From JACZSB01 sp965372015 (GTDB lineage: Bacteria; Fidelibacterota; Marinisomatia; SCGC-AAA003-L08; TS1B11), in contig CBDVAP010000010.1 in assembly GCA_965372015.1 (NCBI GenBank), positions 1-41,902 of the forward strand: a DNA stretch of 41,902 nt, read 5' to 3'. This document shows positions 15,997 to 24,361 of this stretch, one piece after another. Within the stretch, counting starts at the first letter, position 1; each line of letters begins with the position of its first letter. Made by a program: the position numbers and the translations under genes. The notes beneath the pieces are model-generated. The model was given only the letters and a program-made list of their open reading frames with translations, was not told where the DNA came from and did not search any database.

Positions 15997-16980
15997 ATGC
16001 ATAAAAAAGCTTGTGGAACGATATCATTATTGTTCCTGGCTATTGGATTTCTGGGGGCCCAAAGCAGCTCGCGGGATATACGGATGGAAGGGAAGACACC
16101 GCAGACCTCCCAAGTCAAATCCACTCGAATCGACGAATTATTAACGGTGCTGGAACAGCCTATCGACCCGTCGGAATACTTGGTCGGGCCGGGGGATGTT
16201 TTCGTGATTTCAATTATTGATGTGGAACCCTATCTCGATCTGGTGGTGGTTACACCTACCGGGGATATGATCATTCCGGCGGTGGGAGGGGTAGCAGTCG
16301 GGGGCTTGACGCTGATGGCGGCCAACCGGTCCGTCTTGGAACGTATCCAGAAGATGTATCCCACCCTGGAGGCGTACTGCACTCTATATGATTTACGTAA
16401 AATCCGGGTGGGCATCTCCGGCGCTATTTATCAAGCCGGATATTACTTGACTACTCCGGTATCCAGGGTCAGCGATTTGATCACCCTGGCCGGTGATCCC
16501 TTAATCAGCGCCTCCCTGAACCAAGTGGTGATCGAAAGGCTGGATGGAGAGCATTTTACCATTGATATGACCCAGTTCTATTACGCAGGGGACATCAGCC
16601 AGAATCCTATCTTGCGAGGGGGTGACCGGGTGATACTGCCTTTCACCCAACCCGGGTCAAAGGGGAACAACGGTATGCGCCAGGTGATTGTGATCGGGGA
16701 AGTAAAAAAACCGGGTGCATTTATCTACCAGCCAGGGCTGAAAGTGATCGATTATGTGGCCATGGCGGGGGGACCCACCATTTATAGTTCCCTTGGCAAT
16801 ATCAAGGTGATGCGAGCTGAGGGCCAAGAAACAAAAGGTCCCCAAGCGGAAATTCAGGCGGGCGATATCGTGCATGTACAGCGTTCCCTAAGGTACATCC
16901 TGGTGGGGAATACCGGTTATATGCAGGGCATATTGATTGGGTTGAACATGTATCTGGCATATTTAACCACACAACGATGA
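15997..16980 (+). CDS. Polysaccharide export outer-membrane protein (Wza-like, SLBB domains)
   Basis: 327 residues from the ATG at 15997. The frame is open upstream to 15817, but this start has a GAGG box 9 nt before it and is followed directly by a signal peptide (KKACGTISLLFLAIGFLGAQ). The poly-export domain begins YLVGPGDVFVISI, and at least two SLBB segments follow (VGISGAIYQAGYYLTTPVSRVSDLITLAGDP and VIGEVKKPGAFIYQPGLKVIDYVAMAGGP). The C-terminal MQGILIGLNMYLAYLTT segment could be the amphipathic helix that forms the Wza outer-membrane barrel. There is no lipobox Cys after the hydrophobic core, unlike E. coli Wza. It forms the outer-membrane exit for the polymer made by the genes downstream. 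Confidence 0.88.
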   Translation: MHKKACGTISLLFLAIGFLGAQSSSRDIRMEGKTPQTSQVKSTRIDELLTVLEQPIDPSEYLVGPGDVFVISIIDVEPYLDLVVVTPTGDMIIPAVGGVAVGGLTLMAANRSVLERIQKMYPTLEAYCTLYDLRKIRVGISGAIYQAGYYLTTPVSRVSDLITLAGDPLISASLNQVVIERLDGEHFTIDMTQFYYAGDISQNPILRGGDRVILPFTQPGSKGNNGMRQVIVIGEVKKPGAFIYQPGLKVIDYVAMAGGPTIYSSLGNIKVMRAEGQETKGPQAEIQAGDIVHVQRSLRYILVGNTGYMQGILIGLNMYLAYLTTQR

Positions 16981-17046
16981 ATTGGCGAGCCGCGGTTTAC
17001 TCCCACGGTGTATGGAAAATCAGCTAGCAATTACCAGGATTAGAAC

Positions 17047-18282
17047 ATGACAACAAGCACGAGTTTGGCTACAACACACCCTGCTGTGCATTACTTGGGC
17101 GTACTATACCGGCGGCGGTGGTTTATTACCCGAACCGTATTATTCTCAACAATTTTAGTGGCTGGCTACAGCCTGATCATGCCCAAAACTTTCAGCAGTA
17201 AAGCTGTCATCGTTCCAACCAAGGATGAGTCTTCGTTGAGTGTGCTGGACGCTGTTTCCGGCGGCCTGCTTGGCATGGGATTGGGCCGGGGGACAACGGA
17301 GATATTATTACTGAAGGCCCTGTTGGAGAGCAGAACTCTCCGGGAGAATATTGTACGGCAATTTACCCTACAAGAGGTTTACCAAACCCCCAATTTGGAC
17401 GAAGCGGTGATGATGCTGGCCGATAGGATCACCGTTACCCTTACCGCAGACAACACAGTGGAAGTCGCTTTCGAGCATGCCACCGGCTACTTTTCATTTA
17501 ATGAGGGCAAAGAGTTGGTAGTTCGCAACTTTGTACGGGATGTAGCTCAAGAAATTATTTTGCAGCTGGATTCTCTGAACAGGCGAACGCAAGGAGTGGA
17601 GGCTCGAGACTATCGGGAATTTATTGAAAAACGACGGGCCACTAATAAGGAGGAATTGGCCGTATTGGAAGACAGCCTGGCCCGTTTCCAAGTAATCCAT
17701 CACGTCACCGTAGTGGATCAACAGATTGAGGCTACCTACCAAGCTGCGGCCATGCTGGAAACCGAACTGGTCAAACTGGAGATAGAGTATGCCCTCACAC
17801 AGGCCAAATTGGGCGCCGATAATCCGATCGTGGAAAGTCTCCGGGAAGGGCTGAAGGCCGCCGGAAAGGCCTTCGAAAACAGTTTCGGCGGTGGAGGAAC
17901 CGCGAAACGATATATGCTGGGTCTTGATCGGGACCTGCCGGATCTGATGAAGGAATATTTACGATTGTTTCGGGACATCAAGATTCAATCGGAGATATTC
18001 GCTTTTATAACTTCTAAATATGAGGAATCCAGGCTCCGGGAGGCGCAGGATATCCCTACAATTAATGTCCTGGATTATCCCGGAGTGCCCGAGACCAGGG
18101 CGGCACCTCATCGGAGCGTTATAGTAATCACCACCGGAGTGCTGATGACAATCCTGGCGGTGCTGCTCAGTTTCGTATTGGAGGCAATCGCCGAAGTGAG
18201 ATTACAGCATCCGGAGCAATTTCAGATAGCACTTGGTCGAGGCGATGATACTAAGCGTTCTACGAAGAACAATGGTAATTAA
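17047..18282 (+). CDS. Wzz-type polysaccharide chain-length determinant
   Basis: 411 residues. Two membrane segments near the ends (about 27-46, and about 358-382 in the VIVITTGVLMTILAVLLSFVLEAI stretch) enclose a large periplasmic region with coiled-coil potential around 175-260 (EFIEKRRATNKEELAVLEDSLARFQ...). The proline-rich stretch before the second membrane segment (YPGVPETRAAPHRS) is the family signature. There is no C-terminal tyrosine-kinase domain, so this is a Wzz-type co-polymerase and not a full Wzc. Such proteins set polymer length together with Wzy. The ATG follows an AGGA box. It lies 66 nt after wza and overlaps wzy. Confidence 0.87.
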   Translation: MTTSTSLATTHPAVHYLGVLYRRRWFITRTVLFSTILVAGYSLIMPKTFSSKAVIVPTKDESSLSVLDAVSGGLLGMGLGRGTTEILLLKALLESRTLRENIVRQFTLQEVYQTPNLDEAVMMLADRITVTLTADNTVEVAFEHATGYFSFNEGKELVVRNFVRDVAQEIILQLDSLNRRTQGVEARDYREFIEKRRATNKEELAVLEDSLARFQVIHHVTVVDQQIEATYQAAAMLETELVKLEIEYALTQAKLGADNPIVESLREGLKAAGKAFENSFGGGGTAKRYMLGLDRDLPDLMKEYLRLFRDIKIQSEIFAFITSKYEESRLREAQDIPTINVLDYPGVPETRAAPHRSVIVITTGVLMTILAVLLSFVLEAIAEVRLQHPEQFQIALGRGDDTKRSTKNNGN

Positions 18283-19729
18283 CCGGCTGGCAAACCTCTT
18301 TATAAGCAAGCGTAATAATCTGCTGCCGCTTGCTTGCGGGGTGTTAGGCTGCTATCTGGTGACCGGTGGTGAGGATTTGGTGCTCTTCATTTTGGCGCTG
18401 GCGCTCTATTTTTCTACCGCTTTGATTTTACTGAAGAATACCGGCGGCTTCATGATTACTCCCGCACTCATGTTTTACCTAATCTTTACGATCTTGATTT
18501 ACATCGCCGGCCTGGGGTTCTTTTTCTCTGACGGGGCGGAAGCGATCTATGCCGGAGGAGTCCGGAATTACACTTTCTATCTTACTCTGCAAGGGGGTGT
18601 ATTTACGTTGGCGCTCGGGACAATCATGGCGACTATGGCATTCAACTTCGTTCCAAGGGTGGAGTTGCAACGATTTCGCAACCTCCCTTGGCAAGACGAT
18701 CACCAGGAGCCAGGTCAGCTGATAACTTTCGTCTTGCTGGCTATCATGGCTCTCTTAGCAACTACCTTTTATATAAAGCAGAGGGGCTTTATCCCGCTCG
18801 TAGAGATTATCCGCGCCCAGGGACAGGGAAACGTTTATGAACTTGCCGGTCAAGCCAGAGCTCTCTTCTCCAGGTCCGGTAGAGGGGCCGGCAGCTATCT
18901 ATACGGAGGGTATTTCCTACAGTTCTATTTTGTGATTCTTCCCTTCATAACACTGTTTGTAGGTGCTAAATACTTACATTATCGTAGGAAATCTCTACTG
19001 CTTTTATGGCTCCTGCTGGGTTTGACTACCGGCTTTTTCCTGGCTATGTCATTGCAACGATGGCCGTTAATGTTCTTCATTATTTTAAACTATCTGCTAT
19101 ATGCCAACTATGCTACTAAGATTAAAACAACCCACGCCATTTTTTTTATTTCCATGACTATAGCTCTATTTGGCATGCTGACCTATATCAGGGGTACAAC
19201 AGATTATGGAGTTCTAATCGAGGCGTTACAGCGCCGCATTTTTCACACCACTTCCGAAGTGCTGTATGCAATCATCGAGATATTCCCGGATCATTTCGCC
19301 TTTCTAGGTGGTCGCGGTCTGCTCGCTGACCTGAAGGGCGTCATACCGGGCCCAGATATCGGCTTTTCCAGCCGGATGTTTAACGCGGTATATAGGGCAT
19401 ATGGAAATGGCACCGCCCCTACTGTTTTTTGGGGACAGATGTACGCTGATTTCGGCCTACCCGGAGTCTGGATCGGATCAATGGGGGCGGGATTCGTCAT
19501 GCAGACTATTTATATCGTTTACCTCCGTAGTAAGAAAATACTACTCCATCTGGTAATATATGCAATGATGACCATGGCCCTGGCCGCACTGGCGATTACC
19601 AATTTAATCTCGGCCGTTTTCCAGTTTGGCATGGTGACTATCCTGCTGCTGCTGGTGTCATTGAATATTGGAAGCTGGGTGTTTTCTGTCAGGGAGGGAG
19701 CCACCATCGAGGCTCAAGGGAAGTTGTAA
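18245..19729 (+). CDS. Wzy-like O-antigen/exopolysaccharide polymerase
   Basis: About 494 residues, almost wholly hydrophobic with ten or more membrane segments. A large loop contains RGAGSYLYGGYFLQFYF and LGGRGLLADLKGVIPGPDIGFSSRMFN, and the C-terminal half has GQMYADFGLPGVWIGSMGAGF, a pattern typical of oligosaccharide-repeat polymerases (a large conserved extracytoplasmic loop and a late G-rich helix). It links repeat units on undecaprenyl diphosphate at the outer face of the inner membrane. The start is uncertain: TTG 18233, ATG 18245 and ATG 18272 are in frame, and all overlap the end of wzz. The sequence looks AT-richer than the housekeeping genes around it, as is common for wzy. Confidence 0.8.
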   Translation: MILSVLRRTMVINRLANLFISKRNNLLPLACGVLGCYLVTGGEDLVLFILALALYFSTALILLKNTGGFMITPALMFYLIFTILIYIAGLGFFFSDGAEAIYAGGVRNYTFYLTLQGGVFTLALGTIMATMAFNFVPRVELQRFRNLPWQDDHQEPGQLITFVLLAIMALLATTFYIKQRGFIPLVEIIRAQGQGNVYELAGQARALFSRSGRGAGSYLYGGYFLQFYFVILPFITLFVGAKYLHYRRKSLLLLWLLLGLTTGFFLAMSLQRWPLMFFIILNYLLYANYATKIKTTHAIFFISMTIALFGMLTYIRGTTDYGVLIEALQRRIFHTTSEVLYAIIEIFPDHFAFLGGRGLLADLKGVIPGPDIGFSSRMFNAVYRAYGNGTAPTVFWGQMYADFGLPGVWIGSMGAGFVMQTIYIVYLRSKKILLHLVIYAMMTMALAALAITNLISAVFQFGMVTILLLLVSLNIGSWVFSVREGATIEAQGKL

Positions 19730-20006
19730 GTGACAGTCTACAGAAAATATCCATTTCCCCAAAGATTTTCGTCTCATCGGTGCTTTTCCGATGGGCCTGA
19801 AACTAACCACACTCAGCCGATTCGGATTCCTGCTGAGCATGCCGCAGCCAAGTTATCCTGCCTGATTCCTAAGTTTCCGAGTCAGGGCTGCAATCCAGAA
19901 GTCGCACGTCGGCATTGAGGTCAAATTTTGTTTGCACGTACAACCATACAGGATGCGATGAGATAGCCGGAAAATTGTTTTCCATTGGATCTCATTCGCT
20001 ATACAC
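19730..20006. other. Intergenic region with two hairpins, no convincing gene
   Basis: 277 nt between wzy and the GT2-GtrA gene. Two inverted repeats are visible: CATCGG/CCGATG (19775-19793, 7-nt loop) and CTCAGC/GCTGAG (19812-19837) which encloses a palindromic CCGATTCGG. Neither is followed by a T-tract. A 62-codon frame (19730-19918) has no family resemblance or ribosome-binding site. No clear promoter is seen. Confidence 0.4.
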
Positions 20007-21128
20007 ATGGATCAACGCAAGCACTACCTTCTCAGCGTCATAATTCCCTGTTTTAACGAGGAGGAAACCGTATCCCGTTGTGTGAACCGGCTGCGGCAGA
20101 TCTCGGATGAGCAGGTAAGTCTGGAAATTATCATCGTCGATGACGGCTCCACCGATAGGTCGCTTGTAATTGCGCAAGAATTGGCCCGTCAACACGAGAA
20201 CACCCAGATCATCAGCTTGGAGGGTAACCAGGGTAAAGGCGCTGCCCTGCGGGCGGGATTTCAGGTAGCCACCGGGGATTTCGTGGCGGTTCAGGATGCC
20301 GATCTGGAATATAATCCTCAAGATTTGAAGAAACTCCTGGAACCTCTAATCAATGGTGATGCTGATGTTGTGATGGGCTCGAGATTTGCATCGGTGGGAG
20401 CCCATCGGGTGTTGTATTTCTGGCATTACTTGGGTAATAGGTTGCTCACTTTTATTTCTAATATGTTCACAGATCTTAACCTCACCGATATGGAAACCTG
20501 CTATAAGGTCTTCACCCGGGAAGTGATAAAGAATATCAAAATTGAAGAAAACCGGTTCGGTTTTGAGCCGGAAATCGTGGCCAAAATCGCTCATCAGAGA
20601 TTGCGCATATACGAAATGGGAATTTCCTATAGCGGCCGGACATATGAAGAGGGCAAGAAAATCGGTTTTATGGACGGGCTGCGCGCTTTGTATTGTATCA
20701 TCCGCTACAATGCCCACCAAGCCCCATTGCCATTGCAATTCATGGTATACATCGTTATCGGCGGTATTTCGGCGCTCGTCAATTTCCTGATATTTGTGCA
20801 GCTCTATTATGCCGCTGTCAGCATCGTGTATGCCGCGCCGATCGCCTTTATTATAGCAGCGGTCACAAATTACATCTTATCCATCGTCACGCTTTTCAGA
20901 CATAAGGCCAGATGGAACTCAGTCTGGGAGGTAGTTATCTACGGGGGGGTGGTAATTACGGTTGGGACGGTTGATTTAGCTATAACCGAAGGGCTGTATC
21001 GATTAGGCTACTCCGCGGAAAGCGCCAAAGTCGCGGCTACACTTTTGGGATTGCTATTTAATTTTGCCGGCCGGCGTTTCATCGTTTTTCCAGAGCCGGC
21101 TAGTGGGCCTTGGAAGCCTTCCAGGTAA
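20007..21128 (+). CDS. Fused polyprenyl-phosphate glycosyltransferase (GT2) and GtrA flippase
   Basis: 373 residues. Residues 1-230 are a DPM1/GtrB-like family 2 transferase: SVIIPCFNEEETV, IIVDDGSTD (DDG at 45-47), the metal-binding QDADLEYNP (DAD near 97-99) and DMETCYKVFTREV. Residues about 243-373 are a GtrA domain with four membrane segments, starting PLQFMVYIVIGGISALVNF. GT2 enzymes of this type load a sugar onto polyprenyl phosphate, and GtrA-type proteins are thought to flip the product. The two are separate genes in phage gtr cassettes but fused here. The following gene encodes a GT-C transferase that would use such a donor. The nearest ATG has no strong ribosome-binding site. Confidence 0.88.
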   Translation: MDQRKHYLLSVIIPCFNEEETVSRCVNRLRQISDEQVSLEIIIVDDGSTDRSLVIAQELARQHENTQIISLEGNQGKGAALRAGFQVATGDFVAVQDADLEYNPQDLKKLLEPLINGDADVVMGSRFASVGAHRVLYFWHYLGNRLLTFISNMFTDLNLTDMETCYKVFTREVIKNIKIEENRFGFEPEIVAKIAHQRLRIYEMGISYSGRTYEEGKKIGFMDGLRALYCIIRYNAHQAPLPLQFMVYIVIGGISALVNFLIFVQLYYAAVSIVYAAPIAFIIAAVTNYILSIVTLFRHKARWNSVWEVVIYGGVVITVGTVDLAITEGLYRLGYSAESAKVAATLLGLLFNFAGRRFIVFPEPASGPWKPSR

Positions 21129-21201
21129 GCATCGCGAAGGGATAGCAGAATGATACGGAAATCACTGCTGATCTGGCAACATCTTGGTTTAATCTAAAAA
21201 G

Positions 21202-22797
21202 ATGATTACGCGTAAGCAGCCTTTCTCGATGAAGAGCATCTGGCAGGAAATAGCGCTTTTATCCGTGGTAATGGCCGTTTTGGTCACGTTTTTCACCCCT
21301 GATATTCCGGCTGCCAGGTACGGTTATGATGAATCCGATTATATGTATGCTGTGTCACGGGGGTTTTTCGCTAATTATCTGGATGAGAACTCGATACCCC
21401 TGTCAGTCTTTTTAGCTAAAGGTGCCGGGGAGGGAATGCAGGCCGAAACTCAGCAGGAATTATCCGACTTTATTCGGGCTAGTGATGATATCACCTTCTA
21501 CCGGCATTACCATGCGCCCCTCTATTATTATTGGCTGACTTTGACCGGTTCCTTACTGGGTCGCAGTGAGCTGGTCATGCGTGGGGCCTCGTTTGCTATC
21601 CTTTTACTGGGCGCGGTAGTGATGTATTTCATTTGCCTGGCACTGGCACGCGAGAACCGCCACCTGGCAGCCCTGATTGGGGTCACATTCCTACTGTTAA
21701 GCCCGGTTAACATCCAGACAGCCATGAAAATAACCCCCCATGGCCTATTTGCAGTGGTGACTGCAGGGAGTCTGTTCTTCCTCTCCCAACTGCTGGCGGG
21801 CAGAGGAATCAAGTATTGGAATCTGGGCCTGTTTTCACTGGCCACCGCCCTTCTGACGTTAGAGTTTGCACCCCTGCTTTTCCTGACTTTCCTGATCCTG
21901 GTTTGGTGGGAGTGGAAGAGAGTTTTTACCGACCCGGAAATTCCTGACCGGAAGAAACTGATGGTACGGTCATTGGCTATAATCGCTGCGATTCTGATTA
22001 TAGCTTGGCCCGGGGGGGTATTCAAACTGACCCTGCTGAAAAATTACCTGTTTTTTACCTACTTTACCTTAGTTCGAGGTTCAGCTTATGGGAGCGCGAC
22101 TTTGCTTGAAGTCTGGTGGCAGCGGATCGGGAGTTCTCCCCTGGAGTTTGTGGTTGTAAGTGTGGGCTTAACCGTCACAGCAATCTTCTTTTTCAGGCGA
22201 AAGGGCAATCACGGGTTGCTTCCCTTCCTGATCTATACGGCTTTGATTTTTCTAGCCACTATCAGGATTCGATCCCAGGTTCCGACCTACTTTTCCTCGC
22301 TAACGATGGTTATCTATGTCATTTCTGCCGTCAGCCTGGCTGAAGCACTCCAGGGGCGTCGGAAACTAGTAAAGTTTGGCGCTCCCGTTGTATTGATACT
22401 AAGCCTGATAGTGAACAATCTATTTTTTTTGAGGCCCTTACTGCCCTCGACAATCTCGGACCCGGTCGTTAACCGGACGGTGGATCATTTCCTTCAAACT
22501 CCGCCGGCCGGCAAACTACTTTTGCCCAAAACCATGCGACCGACATTCCACTATTATATGCCCGATTATAATCTGGTAACCTATCATCAGTCGGTCGGGA
22601 TGGAACAGCTGGCCGCTGAGCTGGAAAACTCTGAAGTCAGTGATTTGATATTGCTCAAGCAAGTTGGGGATAATTCGGAACAAGCATTAGCCCAATACGC
22701 CAATATCAGCGATAGACAGGAGATCTATTCAGCCCCGGGCGGATTGGCAATAGTCCATATCACCTTGGGTGCTGATTTTAAAGAGGAATCTGAATAG
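21202..22797 (+). CDS. GT-C family integral-membrane glycosyltransferase (GT39/ArnT-like)
   Basis: 531 residues with about ten membrane segments. The first periplasmic loop carries the acidic pair in YGYDESDYMYA (about residues 46-56), typical of the catalytic Asp/Glu of GT-C enzymes, and later HYHAPLYYYWLTLTGSLLGRSE, the usual second motif of the PMT/ArnT superfamily. Such enzymes use polyprenyl-phosphate sugars as donors at the periplasmic face. The upstream GT2-GtrA fusion would supply that donor, so the pair looks like a gtr-type side-branch glycosylation module. The C-terminal soluble part (about 430-531) has no recognised fold. The stop overlaps the open frame of the Wzx-like gene. Confidence 0.82.
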   Translation: MITRKQPFSMKSIWQEIALLSVVMAVLVTFFTPDIPAARYGYDESDYMYAVSRGFFANYLDENSIPLSVFLAKGAGEGMQAETQQELSDFIRASDDITFYRHYHAPLYYYWLTLTGSLLGRSELVMRGASFAILLLGAVVMYFICLALARENRHLAALIGVTFLLLSPVNIQTAMKITPHGLFAVVTAGSLFFLSQLLAGRGIKYWNLGLFSLATALLTLEFAPLLFLTFLILVWWEWKRVFTDPEIPDRKKLMVRSLAIIAAILIIAWPGGVFKLTLLKNYLFFTYFTLVRGSAYGSATLLEVWWQRIGSSPLEFVVVSVGLTVTAIFFFRRKGNHGLLPFLIYTALIFLATIRIRSQVPTYFSSLTMVIYVISAVSLAEALQGRRKLVKFGAPVVLILSLIVNNLFFLRPLLPSTISDPVVNRTVDHFLQTPPAGKLLLPKTMRPTFHYYMPDYNLVTYHQSVGMEQLAAELENSEVSDLILLKQVGDNSEQALAQYANISDRQEIYSAPGGLAIVHITLGADFKEESE

Positions 22798-22834
22798 TGC
22801 GAGCGGAATTTTCCCGAGCCAAATCAGAAGATCG

Positions 22835-24331
22835 ATGGACCTAGTGGGCTCCCGGATTTTTTCACAAATTGCGGTGACTATGGTAAACGGCTTGGCTGTA
22901 ATCGGTGGAATCATTATCTTAAACGGCCTGATATCCCGCCGGTATGGATTAGACGTTCTGGGGGAATATCTGTTGATGCGCCGGGTGGCCTTTGCGCTGA
23001 TTCCGGTTTCGATATACGGCGTGGGCATCGCCATCCCGAGATATCTTGGCCTGCACCGGGACCGCCCCGAGCTGCGTCTGCCCATCCTGCGGCTTGGTCT
23101 GTCTATCTTCGGGCGGTTTGGCCTCCCCACCTTGACTCTTCTTATCCTGGGACTTCACCTGGTGCCTCTTTTGACTGGTTCACAGGCAGTCATCTCGCGC
23201 GCGGCACTCCCCATTGGTCTGTTGGGGGCGGGGGTCAGTGTTTATCATCTTGCCTACAACTACCTCCGGGGACTCCGGTTGATGGCCGTAGCTAATGCGT
23301 TGCATCTGGCAAATATCGGACTCTTGCCGCTGGTGATCATCCTGTTGCTTCCCGGAATTCCAATGATGTCGATAATCGCAATTCATGGATTGGCCATCCT
23401 CTTAATCACGATTGTGGCCCTGGCAAAACCGCTAACCGGGGCCATCCGCATAGATCCGCACTCCATCGATCACTCTTTGCGCCGGGAGTTTAGATCGTAT
23501 GCCTTCCGGCGGCTGGGCGCCAGCTGGGGTATGTTGGCATTATTGGTGCTGGGACCGATACTCATCGCCTATCTCGCCACCTGGGAAGAAGTGGCTTTTT
23601 TCTCGGTGGGCATGCAGGTAAACCGGTTGTTTTTTGTTGTGTTTGGACCTGTCGGCGTCGTTTTGCTTCCGGCCCTCTCATATTTCGCGTTAAAAGGACC
23701 TTCCGAATCGGTCAAACAGGGTATTCGCACGCTTTATATGGCTGGGATCGCGATCGGGTTGTACGCCACCTGCCATCTTTGGTTTTTCGCAGAGCCGTTA
23801 TTGGCGACCTGGCTGGGAACAACCACCCTCACAGGGGTTAGGATTTTCCGCCTGTTTTCACTCTCCCTCACCGGTTACCTGCTTTTTGAACTTTCCCGTA
23901 ACCCCATAGACGCGTTCGCCGAAACAGGGTACAATTCGCGTAATATACTGACGGGGCTGGCCTGTATCGTGGCCGTCGCCGGGATATTGATCGGGTGGTT
24001 ACACTATCCGGTTTGGCATGCTGTCACCCTGGGGTACGTGGTGGGTTTCTGGGTGCTGGGGCTGATGTCCGTCGTAACCTGCGTCAGGCTCTATGAAATT
24101 ACCTGGCTGGAACCACGGTTTTTTATCGAGGCCGCCGGGCTGAACGCCTTGATCATCACTCTACTCTGGGCGGTGACGCATTATTGGGTCGCCAACCCTT
24201 CACTGAAGCTGATCGCCGTTCTGGAATTGTTTTTAGGCACAGGTTACATCCTGGGGTTAATATGGCTCAAACAGCCCTGGTTGGCCCTGTTACGAGCCAA
24301 AGGTTCAATAGCCACTGGTACGGATAAATAA
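22835..24331 (+). CDS. Wzx-like polysaccharide flippase (MOP superfamily)
   Basis: 498 residues from the ATG at 22835 (the frame is open from a TTG at 22769). It has about twelve to fourteen membrane segments. The N-terminus (GSRIFSQIAVTMVNGLAVIGGIIILNGLISRRYGLDVLGEYLLMRRV) matches the start of oligosaccharide flippases (RYLGPEDFGLYSLA-type), and the middle has the AFFSVGMQVNRLFFVVFGPVGVVLLPALS pattern typical of MOP proteins. It would flip the lipid-linked repeat unit to the periplasm for Wzy. It starts shortly after the GT-C gene. Confidence 0.82.
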   Translation: MDLVGSRIFSQIAVTMVNGLAVIGGIIILNGLISRRYGLDVLGEYLLMRRVAFALIPVSIYGVGIAIPRYLGLHRDRPELRLPILRLGLSIFGRFGLPTLTLLILGLHLVPLLTGSQAVISRAALPIGLLGAGVSVYHLAYNYLRGLRLMAVANALHLANIGLLPLVIILLLPGIPMMSIIAIHGLAILLITIVALAKPLTGAIRIDPHSIDHSLRREFRSYAFRRLGASWGMLALLVLGPILIAYLATWEEVAFFSVGMQVNRLFFVVFGPVGVVLLPALSYFALKGPSESVKQGIRTLYMAGIAIGLYATCHLWFFAEPLLATWLGTTTLTGVRIFRLFSLSLTGYLLFELSRNPIDAFAETGYNSRNILTGLACIVAVAGILIGWLHYPVWHAVTLGYVVGFWVLGLMSVVTCVRLYEITWLEPRFFIEAAGLNALIITLLWAVTHYWVANPSLKLIAVLELFLGTGYILGLIWLKQPWLALLRAKGSIATGTDK

Positions 24332-24361
24332 CATTTGTATGGTAAAAGCACCGGGTCGATA

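Noticed and set aside
19730..19918. A 62-codon frame after wzy
   Set aside because: No ribosome-binding site, no similarity to a known family, and it runs through two hairpins.
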